A DNA stretch of 64,000 bases from Pseudomonas sp. JQ170C (GTDB lineage Bacteria; Pseudomonadota; Gammaproteobacteria; Pseudomonadales; Pseudomonadaceae). Below, piece after piece: positions 46,156-55,585 of the stretch (position 1 is its first letter; every line of letters begins with the position of its first letter). The stretch is from the NCBI RefSeq assembly GCF_035581345.1, contig NZ_CP141608.1, forward strand, positions 248,001-312,000. The letters run 5' to 3'. A model generated the notes under the pieces. The model searched no databases. It was not told the DNA's origin and worked only from the letters and a program-made list of their open reading frames with translations. A program made the translations under genes and the position numbers.

Positions 46156-47424
46156 ATGTCAGATTTGAAAACTGCCGCTCTCGAATACCATGCTCAGCCT
46201 CGTCCGGGGAAACTGAGCGTCGAGCTCACCAAACCTACCGCGACTGCTCGCGACCTGGCGCTGGCCTACAGCCCCGGCGTGGCCGAGCCGGTACGTGAAA
46301 TTGGTCGCGATCCGGAGCTGGCCTACAAGTACACCGGCAAGGGCAATCTGGTAGCAGTCATTTCCGACGGCACCGCCATTCTCGGCCTGGGTAACCTCGG
46401 CCCACTGGCCTCCAAGCCAGTCATGGAAGGCAAGGGTGTTCTGTTCAAGCGTTTCGCCGGTATTGACGTGTTCGACATCGAAGTCGACTCCGAAAGCCCG
46501 CAAGCCTTCATCGACACCGTCAAGCGTATTTCCATCACCTTCGGTGGCATCAACCTGGAAGACATCAAGGCACCTGAGTGCTTCGAGATCGAGCGCGCCC
46601 TGATTGAACAGTGCGACATCCCGGTATTCCACGATGACCAGCACGGTACCGCGATCGTGACCGCTGCCGGCATGATCAACGCCCTGGAAATCGCTGGCAA
46701 AACCCTGTCCGACGCCAAGATCGTCTGCCTGGGTGCCGGTGCTGCCGCCATCTCCTGCATGAAACTGCTGGTGAGCATGGGTGCGCAGATCGAGAACATC
46801 TTCATGGTTGACCGTACTGGCGTGATCCACGCTGGCCGTGACGACCTGAACCAGTACAAGGCGGTCTTCGCCCATGCTACCGACAAGCGCACCCTGGCCG
46901 ATGCCCTGGAAGGCGCTGACGTGTTCGTCGGCCTGTCCGGTCCGAACCTGCTGAGCCCTGAAGGCCTGAAGTCGATGGCGCCAAACCCAATCGTCTTCGC
47001 CTGCTCCAACCCGGATCCGGAAATCTCCCCGGAACTGGCTCACGCTACCCGTAGCGACGTGATCATGGCCACCGGTCGTTCCGACTACCCGAACCAGGTC
47101 AACAACGTACTGGGCTTCCCGTTCATCTTCCGTGGTGCCCTGGACGTTCGCGCCAAGCGCATCAACGAAGAGATGAAGATTGCTGCGGCCAACGCCCTGA
47201 AAGACCTGGCCAAGCTGCCAGTACCGAAGGAAGTCTGTGCAGCCTACGGCGTGGACGCGCTGGAATTCGGTCGTGAGTACATCATTCCGAAGCCAATGGA
47301 TGCTCGCCTGATCACCGTCGTCTCCGACGCCGTGGCCAAGGCTGCGATCGAGACTGGCGTTGCAACCCTGCCGTATCCGAAGAACTACCCGCTCAAGAGC
47401 GTGGATGACGTGTTCAACGGCTAA
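46156..47424 (+). CDS. maeB: Malic enzyme, short form without phosphotransacetylase domain
   Basis: Oxidative decarboxylation of malate to pyruvate with NAD(P) reduction, 422 aa. YSPGVAEPVREIG, GLGNLGPLASKPVMEGKGVLF and IFHDDQHGTA-type FHDDQHGTAIVTAAG are hallmarks. The nucleotide-binding fold has VCLGAGAAAISCMKLL. E. coli MaeB carries an extra C-terminal Pta-like domain of about 330 residues; here the protein ends after the catalytic domain (SVDDVFNG), as in other Pseudomonas. ATG 46156 opens MSDLKTAALEYHAQPRPG. Single gene with its own terminator. Codon choice is strongly biased, consistent with high expression. Confidence 0.92.
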   Translation: MSDLKTAALEYHAQPRPGKLSVELTKPTATARDLALAYSPGVAEPVREIGRDPELAYKYTGKGNLVAVISDGTAILGLGNLGPLASKPVMEGKGVLFKRFAGIDVFDIEVDSESPQAFIDTVKRISITFGGINLEDIKAPECFEIERALIEQCDIPVFHDDQHGTAIVTAAGMINALEIAGKTLSDAKIVCLGAGAAAISCMKLLVSMGAQIENIFMVDRTGVIHAGRDDLNQYKAVFAHATDKRTLADALEGADVFVGLSGPNLLSPEGLKSMAPNPIVFACSNPDPEISPELAHATRSDVIMATGRSDYPNQVNNVLGFPFIFRGALDVRAKRINEEMKIAAANALKDLAKLPVPKEVCAAYGVDALEFGREYIIPKPMDARLITVVSDAVAKAAIETGVATLPYPKNYPLKSVDDVFNG

Positions 47425-47443
47425 GCCGTTGTAGCGTTGTAAC

Positions 47444-47478
47444 AAAAAGCCCCGGCTCGCAAGAGTCGGGGCTTTTTT
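47444..47478 (+). terminator. maeB terminator
   Basis: Stem AAGCCCCGGCTC / GAGTCGGGGCTT with loop GCAA, followed by six T. It lies about 20 bp after the maeB stop. Confidence 0.9.
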
Positions 47479-47490
47479 GTTGGCCTTTGT

Positions 47491-47536
47491 TCGCGGGGTA
47501 AACCCGCTCCCGTAGGAGCGGGCTTGCCCCGCGAAT
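47491..47536. repeat. REP inverted pair between maeB and mrcA
   Basis: TCGCGGGGTAAACCCGCTCC and inverted GGAGCGGGCTTGCCCCGCGA with a 6-bp gap, between convergent genes and just after the maeB terminator. Confidence 0.85.
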
Positions 47537-47544
47537 AGGATGGA

Positions 47545-49998
47545 TCAGAACAGGTCGATCGGCGCTGCTTCATCCGCTGGTAGCGGGCTGCCTGGCGCCG
47601 CACCGTTACCCAGCTCGTTCACCGACGGTGGCGTGTCTTCGGCCTTGAATAGCTCGAAATAGGCGTTGGGCGTGCCCGGCGATGCCGCCCGGCCACTGAC
47701 CGGGTCGACCCGCAGGCTGAGGATGCCTTCGGGCTCGGCTGGCGCATGGTTGGGCTTGTCTTTGAGTGCCGCACCCATGAAGTTCATCCAGATCGGCAGC
47801 GCCACGGTACCGCCATACTCGCGCCGTCCCAGGGTTTCCGGCTGGTCGAAGCCACTCCACACGGTAGTCACCAGATCGGCGTTGTAGCCGGAGAACCAGG
47901 CGTCCTTGGACTCGTTGGTGGTACCGGTCTTGCCCGCAAGGTCGGTACGGCCCAGGGCCAGTGCGCGTCGCCCGGTGCCGCGCTTGATCACGTCCTGGAG
48001 CATGCTGGTGAGAATGTAGCTGGTGCGGCCATCAATGATGCGCTCGGCAACCGCTGGCGGTTGAGCAATGGCCGGGTCGCTGGCAGTGGTTGTTGCCGCC
48101 GGTTCACCCGGGAACTGCACGCTGATTGGCGCCTCCGGTGCGGCCAGGCCTGCCTCGACCGGCTCCGATTGGGGCACCCGTGGCGGATTGGCCGTAAACA
48201 GCGTTTCGCCGTTGCGGCTCTCGATGCGTTCGATCAGGTACGGGGTGATCTTGTAGCCGCCATTGGCAAAGGTGCTCCAGCCGGTAGCGATTTCCATTGG
48301 CGTCAGCGTGGCGGTGCCCAGGGCAAGGGACAGGTTGGGCGGCAGGTCCTGCTTGTTGAAGCCGAACTTGCTGATGTAGTCGATGGTCGAGCCCACACCC
48401 ATGGCCTGCAGCAGGCGGATCGACACCAGGTTGCGCGACTTGTACAGCGCTTCGCGCATGCGGATCGGGCCCAGGAAGGTGTTGGTGTCGTTCTTGGGGC
48501 GCCAGACCTTGTCCAGGTACTCGTCGACGAACACGATCGGGGCGTCGTTGACCAGGCTGGCAGCGGTGTAGCCGTGGTCCAGTGCCGCGGCATAGACGAA
48601 CGGCTTGAAGCTTGAGCCTGGCTGACGCTTGGCCTGCATGGCGCGGTTGTAGTTGCTCTGCTCGAAGGAGAAGCCACCGACCAGGGCGCGGATGGCGCCG
48701 GTGTTCGGGTCCAGCGAGACCAGTGCGCTTTGGGCGCCGGGCACCTGGCTGAACTTGAGGGTGCCGTTATCCAGGCGCTGGACGCGGATCAGGTCGCCGA
48801 CCTGGGCGACATCCGAAGGCTGTTGTGGCGCGCGGCCCTGGCTGTTGGTGCTAAGGAACGGGCGGGCCCATTTCATGGTTTCCCAGGCCACGCTTTCCTG
48901 CTGGCCGGCACGGGTCAGCACCTGCAGGCCGGTCTTGTCGACGTGGGTGACGATGACGGGCTCCAGGCCGCCCAGTGGGCGCTGTTTGCTCAGTTCCTGC
49001 AGCCAGGCGGCTTGGGTCTTGCCTGGGAAGCGCGCTTCCGGACCGCGGTAGCCGTGACGTTCGTCATAAGCGCTCAAGCCGTCGAGCACGGCCTTGTTGG
49101 CGATTTCCTGCAGGTCGCTCGGCACCGTGGTGGTGACGCGGAAACCTTCGGTGTAGGCGTCGCTGCCATAACGGCCGACCATTTCGGCGCGGGCCATTTC
49201 AGCAATGTACGGCGCGCTGACTTCAGGTGTCGGGACGTGGTAGCTGGCGTTGATCGGCTCGGCCAGGGCCGCCTGGTAGCTGGCTTCGTCAATCTTGCCC
49301 AGCTTGTACATGCGCCCCAGGATCCAGTCGCGGCGTTCCTTGGCGCGTACCGGGTTGGCCAGCGGGTTGAAGCGCGACGGTGCCTTGGGCAGGCCGGCGA
49401 TCATCGCCATCTGGGCCAGGCTGATGTCGCGAATCGACTTGCCGTAGTAGACCTGCGCCGCTGCCTCGATGCCGTAGGCGCGGTTACCCAGGTAGATCTT
49501 GTTGACGTACAGCTCGAGGATCTCGTCCTTGGTCAGTTCGCGTTCGATCTGCAGGGCCAGGAGAATTTCGTTGGTTTTGCGCGAGAAGCTGCGTTCGCTG
49601 CTGAGGAAGAAGTTTTTCGCCACCTGCATGGTGATGGTGCTGCCGCCGGTCTGGATGTGCCCGGACTTGAGCAATTGTGTTGCAGCACGCATCAGGCTGG
49701 TGGGGTCGACCCCATAGTGATTGGCGAAATTGTCGTCTTCGGCCGAGAGCAAAGCCTGGATGAAATGCGGGGGAATGTCGGCGAAACGGATAGGAGATCG
49801 GCGCATTTCGCCAAACTCTGCAATCAGTTTTCCGTCGCTGCTGTAGACCCGCAAAGGGATCTGCAACTGGATACTTCTGAGGGCCTCTACCGAGGGCAAG
49901 CTGGGGCTAAGATACAGAAACGCGCCGCTCAGACCGAGCACGAGAGCGCAAATGACTGCGACGAAAGACCACCAGAAAAACTTCAGCAGGCGTATCAA
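47545..49998 (-). CDS. mrcA: Penicillin-binding protein 1A (bifunctional class A)
   Basis: Peptidoglycan glycosyltransferase/transpeptidase, 817 aa. N-terminal membrane helix (about 5-28). GT51 domain: LLSAEDDNFANHYGVD with the catalytic Glu, GGSTITMQVAKNFF and ELYVNKIYLGNRAYG. An OB-like insert (about 315-420) follows. Transpeptidase: SxxK in RQPGSSFKPFVYAAAL, SxN in YKSRNLVSIRLL region, and KTGTTNESKDAWF. The N-terminus MIRLLKFFWWSF uses a TTG at 49998, since no ATG is near; family comparison supports this position. Divergent from pilM. Confidence 0.95.
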   Translation of the reverse strand: MIRLLKFFWWSFVAVICALVLGLSGAFLYLSPSLPSVEALRSIQLQIPLRVYSSDGKLIAEFGEMRRSPIRFADIPPHFIQALLSAEDDNFANHYGVDPTSLMRAATQLLKSGHIQTGGSTITMQVAKNFFLSSERSFSRKTNEILLALQIERELTKDEILELYVNKIYLGNRAYGIEAAAQVYYGKSIRDISLAQMAMIAGLPKAPSRFNPLANPVRAKERRDWILGRMYKLGKIDEASYQAALAEPINASYHVPTPEVSAPYIAEMARAEMVGRYGSDAYTEGFRVTTTVPSDLQEIANKAVLDGLSAYDERHGYRGPEARFPGKTQAAWLQELSKQRPLGGLEPVIVTHVDKTGLQVLTRAGQQESVAWETMKWARPFLSTNSQGRAPQQPSDVAQVGDLIRVQRLDNGTLKFSQVPGAQSALVSLDPNTGAIRALVGGFSFEQSNYNRAMQAKRQPGSSFKPFVYAAALDHGYTAASLVNDAPIVFVDEYLDKVWRPKNDTNTFLGPIRMREALYKSRNLVSIRLLQAMGVGSTIDYISKFGFNKQDLPPNLSLALGTATLTPMEIATGWSTFANGGYKITPYLIERIESRNGETLFTANPPRVPQSEPVEAGLAAPEAPISVQFPGEPAATTTASDPAIAQPPAVAERIIDGRTSYILTSMLQDVIKRGTGRRALALGRTDLAGKTGTTNESKDAWFSGYNADLVTTVWSGFDQPETLGRREYGGTVALPIWMNFMGAALKDKPNHAPAEPEGILSLRVDPVSGRAASPGTPNAYFELFKAEDTPPSVNELGNGAAPGSPLPADEAAPIDLF

Positions 49999-50173
49999 GG
50001 CTTTTGGGCGTCCAGTTAAAAGAATGGGTTGCGCGCGGGGCCAGCGGACAAGGAAAAACGCTGGGCATTATAAGCATTTTTCGCACGGCCGCGTTATTGG
50101 CGCGGGTGCCAAGGAAGCGGTCAGGTCTTGTCGGGATAACCCCATCGACCTGCCACCACCAAAGGAAAAACCG
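49999..50173. promoter_or_regulatory. Divergent mrcA / pilM promoter region
   Basis: 175 bp between divergent genes. Both promoters must lie here, but I cannot mark clear -35/-10 pairs. AAAGGA at about 50161 is the ribosome site for the pilM ATG at 50174. Confidence 0.3.
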
Positions 50174-51112
50174 ATGCTTGGACGCTTTGGCAGGGATGCC
50201 GGTTCACTGCTGGGGGTGGAAATTACCCCTCCATTCATCAGACTGGTGCATGCGCGCCGTCGCCAGGGGCGCTGTCAAGTCAGCGCCTGGGCCGTCGAGC
50301 CTTTGCCTGAGGCGGCCCTGCGCAATGGCTGGATCGTTGACCCCGAACTCGTGGGAGTAGCCCTGCTCAGGGCGGTTCGCCGAAGTGCCATGCCGGGGCG
50401 GCGGGTAGCCGTCGCGCTGCCGGGCGCCCTGGTGGTAGAAAAGCAGATCGCAATGCCTATCGAGCTGGATGACGACGCGCTCGTCGAGCAACTACCTGAC
50501 GAGGCCAGCGCATTCATCCCCTTCGCCCTGGAAGATGCGGCGCTCGACTTCCAGGTGCTGGGCCCAGATCCCGAGAACCCACAGTGCCAGCAGGTTGCAG
50601 TTGCCGCCTGCCACCTGGCGTTGCTGGACGTGCTGCATGCTAGCCTGGAACTCGCCGGGCTGCGAGCTTGCGTGGTGGAGGCCGATCACCATGCCCTGCG
50701 CCGTGTCTTGCCGGTATCTCCGTCGCGCAACGCGTTATGGCTTCAGGTCGAGGAGCAGTCTGTGGTTTTCCACGAAGCGGGTAACGAGGTCTTAGGGCTG
50801 CGCCGCCAGATTCCTCTGGGCGCCCAGCTTGCCGATGCGCAAGCGTTGGTCGCTGCAGTGGATGCCTATCTACTGTCCACCCCGGGGCGAGCACTGCCTG
50901 ATCAATTGCAACTTCTGGGTGGTGGGGTACTGGAGGCCCACTTGCCAGGGCAATTGCAGCAACGCCTTGGTATCGAGGTGCTCCATGCCGACCCCTTCGC
51001 AGCGACCGCGTTGGCGCCGGGCCTGGGGTCGGATGCGCTGACCGCGCAGGCACCCAGCCTTGCGGTTGCCTGTGGCCTGGCAATGCGAGTGAATGACCCA
51101 TGCCTGGATTGA
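50174..51112 (+). CDS. pilM: Type IV pilus inner-membrane platform protein PilM (short)
   Basis: Cytoplasmic actin-like protein that binds the PilN N-terminus and links it to the pilus machinery. 312 aa, against about 354 in P. aeruginosa. LLGVEITPPFIRLVHARR, GRRVAVALPGALVVEKQI, EQLPDEASAFIPF and VVEADHHALRRVL follow the PilM pattern. The C-terminal phosphate-loop region LQLLGGGVLEAHLPGQLQ is recognisable but diverged. Start ATG 50174 after AAAGGA. It overlaps pilN by 13 bp and begins the pilM-N-O/P-Q cluster. Confidence 0.87.
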   Translation: MLGRFGRDAGSLLGVEITPPFIRLVHARRRQGRCQVSAWAVEPLPEAALRNGWIVDPELVGVALLRAVRRSAMPGRRVAVALPGALVVEKQIAMPIELDDDALVEQLPDEASAFIPFALEDAALDFQVLGPDPENPQCQQVAVAACHLALLDVLHASLELAGLRACVVEADHHALRRVLPVSPSRNALWLQVEEQSVVFHEAGNEVLGLRRQIPLGAQLADAQALVAAVDAYLLSTPGRALPDQLQLLGGGVLEAHLPGQLQQRLGIEVLHADPFAATALAPGLGSDALTAQAPSLAVACGLAMRVNDPCLD

Positions 51113-51627
51113 ATCTTCTACCGTGGCGAGTGCGCCGGCATCAGGCAGCCATTCGGCGGCTGCAGGGCATGTTGGTGGCCGTGGGGTTGCTAGCGGCCTT
51201 GATCATCGGGCTGCTGGACGCTCAGGGGCGGCAGGCGCTGCAGCGACAGTTGCAAGGCAGCGCCGCGGCGCACCAGCCCATCGTGCAACAGGATGCCCGG
51301 CTGGCAACGCTTGCGCAGTATCAGGTCGAGCACGAACAGGTACGGCAGCAGCATCTGGAGCTCGAGGCGCTTCACGCCCGACGGTTTGCGCTTGTGGATT
51401 TTTTCGAGCAGATCGAACGTGCAGTGCCGGAGGGCGTTCACCTCACCGAGGTGGCCCTGCAAGGGCAGCGCTTGAGCATCAGCGGGTTGGCGCACTCGGG
51501 CGCGCTGGTGGCGCAATTGCTTCGTATGCTGAACGACACGCTCGGCGAGGTGGATACGCCGCAGATGAAAGCCGTGGATGAGGGCGAGGCATTTGAATTG
51601 GCCGTAGCCCTGCGGGGGATGCCTTGA
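51100..51627 (+). CDS. pilN: Type IV pilus assembly protein PilN
   Basis: Bitopic inner-membrane protein, 175 aa. The N-terminal motif GLNLLPWRVRRH is the PilM-binding INLLPWR element. One helix (about 25-45, MLVAVGLLAALIIGLLDA), then a coiled coil (about 50-100) and the ferredoxin-like periplasmic domain (FEQIERAVPEGVHLTEVALQ, LSISGLAHSGALVAQLL). It overlaps pilM by 13 bp, and its TGA overlaps the next start by 3 bp. Confidence 0.9.
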   Translation: MPGLNLLPWRVRRHQAAIRRLQGMLVAVGLLAALIIGLLDAQGRQALQRQLQGSAAAHQPIVQQDARLATLAQYQVEHEQVRQQHLELEALHARRFALVDFFEQIERAVPEGVHLTEVALQGQRLSISGLAHSGALVAQLLRMLNDTLGEVDTPQMKAVDEGEAFELAVALRGMP

Positions 51628-52562
51628 ACGCGGTGTCGTGGCATGCCTTGCAGCGCTGGGCAAGTGGCTCGCGCATCAGATCGGTGATGCTGCTGGCGGG
51701 TTGGTTGTCATTGTTGCTGGGGTTGGCCTACGTCGTTCACCTCCGGGCGCTGTTCATGGGCGTCAACCAGGTGGCCGGGCAAACGCAGCAATTACAGGCG
51801 GAGCAAGCGGCAAAGGTCGAGCGTGTCCAGGCGCTGTCAGCCAGCGATGCACAGCATGCTGCGGCCTCTCAGGCACTTGATGCGTCGCGTTGGCGGTTGG
51901 CGGCCGGAGGAGATTCCGCCGGCCTGCTGGAGAGCATTGCCTACCAGGGGCAGCAACACGGGGTGTTCATTGAGCAACTGGAGCTGTTGCCACAGATTCT
52001 TCAGGGCGAGTATGTCGAACTGCCGATACAACTGAAGGTAGAAGGGAGCTACCCGGCATTGGCCGCGTTTGCTCAAGGTCTGGCCCAGTTGCCTCGCCTG
52101 ATTACCCTGCAGGACTTCTCTGTTTTGTCTGTCCAGGCGCAGCACCCGGCGCAACTGCGCATGCAGCTACGGGCCAGTGCTTACCGCAGCGAGCGACCAG
52201 ATAGTGCACCCTCGGCCCTGGGCGCCGATTCGGCTGTCGAGCGGCCACTTCTGGATTTTTCGCGCAGTCCCTTCGAGCGGCCGCTGTTGCAACAGTCCCG
52301 GCAACTCCTGGAAACCCTGCCAATAGAGCAATTCGAGCTGGTGGGCAGCCTTGCGCGTCAGCACAGGCGCTTTGCCCTGCTGCGCGCTGCTGGTGCGGTG
52401 CATCGTCTGCAACTGGGCGACCGGCTGGGTCGGGACAGGGGGCGGGTCGTGGCGATCGAAGAGGGCCATGTCGAGATCATCGAAGAGGTGTTCGTGGCGG
52501 GCAAGGGGTGGGCGGAGCGGCGACGCACGCTGACCCTCAAGGCCGCCGCCGGTACGGGATAG
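51624..52562 (+). CDS. pilO: PilO-PilP fusion protein
   Basis: 312 aa. The first part is PilO-like: membrane helix (about 20-40, VMLLAGWLSLLLGLAYVVHL), coiled coil (about 50-95) and periplasmic domain with LLESIAYQGQQHGVFIEQLE and YVELPIQLKVEGSYPALAAF. A linker (about 187-210) leads into a PilP-like part from about residue 212: RSPFERPLLQQSRQLLETLP, IEQFELVGSLARQ, RLQLGDRLGRDRGRVVAIEE and ERRRTLTLK. No separate pilP and no PilP lipobox exist in the cluster. The start is a TTG overlapping the pilN stop (TTGA) with GGGGGA upstream; GTG 51633 is an alternative. Confidence 0.82.
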   Translation: MNAVSWHALQRWASGSRIRSVMLLAGWLSLLLGLAYVVHLRALFMGVNQVAGQTQQLQAEQAAKVERVQALSASDAQHAAASQALDASRWRLAAGGDSAGLLESIAYQGQQHGVFIEQLELLPQILQGEYVELPIQLKVEGSYPALAAFAQGLAQLPRLITLQDFSVLSVQAQHPAQLRMQLRASAYRSERPDSAPSALGADSAVERPLLDFSRSPFERPLLQQSRQLLETLPIEQFELVGSLARQHRRFALLRAAGAVHRLQLGDRLGRDRGRVVAIEEGHVEIIEEVFVAGKGWAERRRTLTLKAAAGTG

Positions 52563-52586
52563 CATCGCAGGCCAGGGAGGTCGCTG

Positions 52587-53849
52587 ATGAGCGTAAAACG
52601 GTACATGACGGTGATGGGAGTGTTGTTGGGCGCCCAAATGATAAGTGGGATACCCGGCAGCAGTGCGCTGGAGCGCGAGCCCCTGTCACTGAATTTCCAG
52701 GATGTAGAGGTGCGCACGGTACTGCAGGTGCTGGCCGATTTTTCCGGCGTGAACCTGGTCGCCAGCGATGCGGTGCAGGGCAAGGTCACCCTGCGTCTGC
52801 AGGAGGTACCGTGGCAGCAGGCGTTGGACCTGGTGCTGCGTAGCAAGGGCCTTGAACAACGCATGGAAGGCAATGTGCTGTTGGTGGTGCCGGCGGGTGA
52901 ACTGGTGGACCAGGACCGGCGCGCGCTGGAGCCCACTCATCAGGTGCTTTTGCCCGTGCATTACGCCCAGGCCGCCGATATCGCCTCCGTGTTCCAGTCC
53001 CTTGCCGCCGGTGATCCGTTCGAGCCAGCCCAGGGCATGGTGAGTGTCGATGAGAGAACCAACACCTTGATCGTCCGCCAGACGCCGGAGCGCCTGGACC
53101 AGTTGCGGGAGTTGATCGCCCGCCTGGATGTGCCGGTACGCCAAGTGATGATCGAGGCGCGAATTGTCGAGGCCAATGTCAATTATGAGAAACATCTCGG
53201 GGTGCGCTGGGGAGGTGAATTCCAGCTGGGCAGCGGCCTGGTCCTGGGAGGTGGCGATACCTTTGTCGATCTGGGCGCTCCACGGGCGACATCGGCCATC
53301 GGCCTGGGCCTGGTGCGTGACAATGCACTGCTCGACCTTGAGCTCAGTGCCATGGAGAAGTCCGGCAATGGCGAAATCATCTCCCAGCCCAAAGTGGTCA
53401 CCGCCGACAAGGAAACCGCGCGGATCATCAAGGGCGCCGAGGTGCCCTACCAGCAAACCAGTGGCAGTGGTGCCACGTCGGTAACCTTCCGCGAGGCTTC
53501 GTTGTCATTGGAGGTGACGCCGCAAATCACGCCGGACAACCGAGTGATCATGGCTGTAAGGGTGACCAAGGACGAGCCGGACTACGTCAATGCCCTGAAC
53601 AACGTACCGCCAATCAAGAAAAACGAGGTGAATGCCAAGGTCCGGGTCAACGATGGCGAGACGATCGTGATTGGGGGCGTGTACTCCACGGTGCAAAGTA
53701 AAGTTGTCGACAAGGTGCCATTTTTCGGCGATGTGCCGTATGTTGGGCGGCTGTTTCGTCGCGATGCTATACAAGAGAAAAAATCCGAGCTGCTGGTCTT
53801 CCTGACTCCGCGTATCATGAGTGACCAGGCGATTGCTGTGAGTCGTTGA
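52587..53849 (+). CDS. pilQ: Type IV pilus secretin PilQ, short form without AMIN domains
   Basis: Outer-membrane secretin, 420 aa; P. aeruginosa PilQ has about 714. A signal peptide (about 1-28) is followed directly by an STN/N0 domain ([40 protein letters not shown] given as separate motifs), an N1 domain ([32 protein letters not shown]) and the secretin barrel ([67 protein letters not shown]). The N-terminal peptidoglycan-binding AMIN domains are absent. ATG 52587 follows AGGGAGG. Confidence 0.9.
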   Translation: MSVKRYMTVMGVLLGAQMISGIPGSSALEREPLSLNFQDVEVRTVLQVLADFSGVNLVASDAVQGKVTLRLQEVPWQQALDLVLRSKGLEQRMEGNVLLVVPAGELVDQDRRALEPTHQVLLPVHYAQAADIASVFQSLAAGDPFEPAQGMVSVDERTNTLIVRQTPERLDQLRELIARLDVPVRQVMIEARIVEANVNYEKHLGVRWGGEFQLGSGLVLGGGDTFVDLGAPRATSAIGLGLVRDNALLDLELSAMEKSGNGEIISQPKVVTADKETARIIKGAEVPYQQTSGSGATSVTFREASLSLEVTPQITPDNRVIMAVRVTKDEPDYVNALNNVPPIKKNEVNAKVRVNDGETIVIGGVYSTVQSKVVDKVPFFGDVPYVGRLFRRDAIQEKKSELLVFLTPRIMSDQAIAVSR

Positions 53850-53853
53850 TTCT

Positions 53854-54372
53854 GTGCGAAATTTGATACTTGTGGGGCCCATGGGTGCTGGTAAAAGCAC
53901 CATCGGCCGCCTGCTGGCTAAAGAGCTGCGCCTGCCGTTCAAGGATTCCGACAAGGAAATTGAACTGCGCACAGGCGCCAATATCCCGTGGATCTTCGAC
54001 AAGGAAGGCGAGCCGGGCTTTCGTGATCGCGAGCAGGCGATGATCGCCGAGCTGTGCGCGTTCGATGGCGTGGTCCTGGCCACTGGCGGTGGCGCGGTGA
54101 TGCGCGATGCCAATCGCCAGGCCCTGCATGCCGGGGGGCGGGTGGTGTACCTGCACGCCTCGGTCGAGCAGCAGGTCGGGCGTACCGCGCGTGACCGCAA
54201 TCGTCCGTTGCTGCGCACGGCCAATCCCGAGGCCACCTTGCGTGCGCTGCTGGAGGTCCGTGACCCGCTGTACCGCGAGATTGCCGACCTGGTCGTCGAA
54301 ACCGACGAACGGCCGCCGCGAATGGTGGTGCAGGACATTCTCGATCGCTTGCAGAAGTTGCCGCCCCGTTAA
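53854..54372 (+). CDS. aroK: Shikimate kinase
   Basis: Phosphorylates shikimate at O3 with ATP in aromatic amino acid synthesis; 172 aa. Walker [16 protein letters not shown], substrate residues in [19 protein letters not shown] and the central-sheet motif [11 protein letters not shown], then the lid [11 protein letters not shown]. The start is GTG at 53854, 4 bp after the pilQ stop, with no obvious ribosome site, so translation may depend on pilQ. Followed by aroB. Confidence 0.96.
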   Translation: MRNLILVGPMGAGKSTIGRLLAKELRLPFKDSDKEIELRTGANIPWIFDKEGEPGFRDREQAMIAELCAFDGVVLATGGGAVMRDANRQALHAGGRVVYLHASVEQQVGRTARDRNRPLLRTANPEATLRALLEVRDPLYREIADLVVETDERPPRMVVQDILDRLQKLPPR

Positions 54373-54471
54373 GCCGGGCTTATCCTCGGCGACCAGTCAT
54401 GCCGTGACAGGGCACACCGTTATCGCGCGGGTCGAGCCATCGACGCCGCGCCTCGTTCATTGTGGGGACAC

Positions 54472-55569
54472 ATGCAGACACTTAAGGTCGAACTGGGCGA
54501 ACGTAGCTACCCGATCTACATTGGCGAAGGCCTGCTGGATCAAACCGAACTGCTGGCGCCGCATATTGCCGGTCGGCAGGTCGCCATCGTTTCCAACGAG
54601 ACGGTTGCCCCCCTCTACCTTGAGCGTCTGAGCCGTACCCTGGGTGCTTATTCGGTGCTGCCGGTCGTACTGCCCGATGGCGAGGCCCACAAGAACTGGG
54701 AAACCCTGCAGCTGATTTTCGATGCCCTGCTGACGGCGCGTCATGATCGCCGAACCACCGTGGTCGCCCTGGGCGGCGGTGTGATTGGTGACATGGCTGG
54801 TTTTGCCGCCGCCTGTTACCAGCGTGGCGTGGACTTTATCCAGGTACCGACCACCTTGTTGTCCCAGGTCGATTCGTCGGTGGGCGGCAAGACCGGTATC
54901 AACCACCCGCTGGGCAAGAACATGGTGGGCGCTTTCTATCAGCCCAACGCCGTGCTGATCGACACCACCAGCCTCACCACCCTGCCACCGCGCGAGCTGT
55001 CGGCCGGTCTTGCCGAGGTGATCAAATACGGTCTGATTTGTGACGAGCCGTTCCTGGGATGGCTCGAAGCCAATATGGATGCCTTGCGTGGTCTGGATCA
55101 GGTCGCACTGACCGAAGCCATTCGCCGCTCGTGCGCCGCCAAGGCCGCCGTTGTCGGTGCCGATGAGCGTGAATCCGGTGTGCGCGCCACCCTCAACCTT
55201 GGACATACCTTCGGCCACGCCATCGAAACCCACATGGGCTATGGTGTCTGGCTGCATGGCGAGGCGGTGGCGGCAGGTACGGTGATGGCGCTGGAGATGT
55301 CGATGCGCCTGGGCTGGATCAGCCAGCAGGAACGTGACCGTGGCATTCGCCTGTTCCAGCGCGCCGGTCTGCCGGTGGTTCCGCCCGAGGAAATGACCCC
55401 TGCCCAGTTCATGGAACACATGGCAGTGGATAAAAAGGTACTCGACGGTCGTTTGCGTTTGGTCCTGCTGAGCTGGATGGGCGAGGCAGTGGTCACCGAC
55501 GACTACCCGAAAGAGATTCTTCAGGCCACGCTGGCCGCGGATTACCGCGCGATCGTGGCCCAGCTTTGA
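54472..55569 (+). CDS. aroB: 3-dehydroquinate synthase
   Basis: NAD- and metal-dependent enzyme of the shikimate pathway, 365 aa. [20 protein letters not shown] is the NAD-binding core, followed by [46 protein letters not shown] and the metal ligands in [12 protein letters not shown] and [12 protein letters not shown] 54472 ([18 protein letters not shown]) is chosen; an in-frame start 4 codons upstream is possible. About 100 bp lies between aroK and aroB. Confidence 0.97.
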   Translation: MQTLKVELGERSYPIYIGEGLLDQTELLAPHIAGRQVAIVSNETVAPLYLERLSRTLGAYSVLPVVLPDGEAHKNWETLQLIFDALLTARHDRRTTVVALGGGVIGDMAGFAAACYQRGVDFIQVPTTLLSQVDSSVGGKTGINHPLGKNMVGAFYQPNAVLIDTTSLTTLPPRELSAGLAEVIKYGLICDEPFLGWLEANMDALRGLDQVALTEAIRRSCAAKAAVVGADERESGVRATLNLGHTFGHAIETHMGYGVWLHGEAVAAGTVMALEMSMRLGWISQQERDRGIRLFQRAGLPVVPPEEMTPAQFMEHMAVDKKVLDGRLRLVLLSWMGEAVVTDDYPKEILQATLAADYRAIVAQL

Positions 55570-55585
55570 GGTTGATGAGAGTTCG

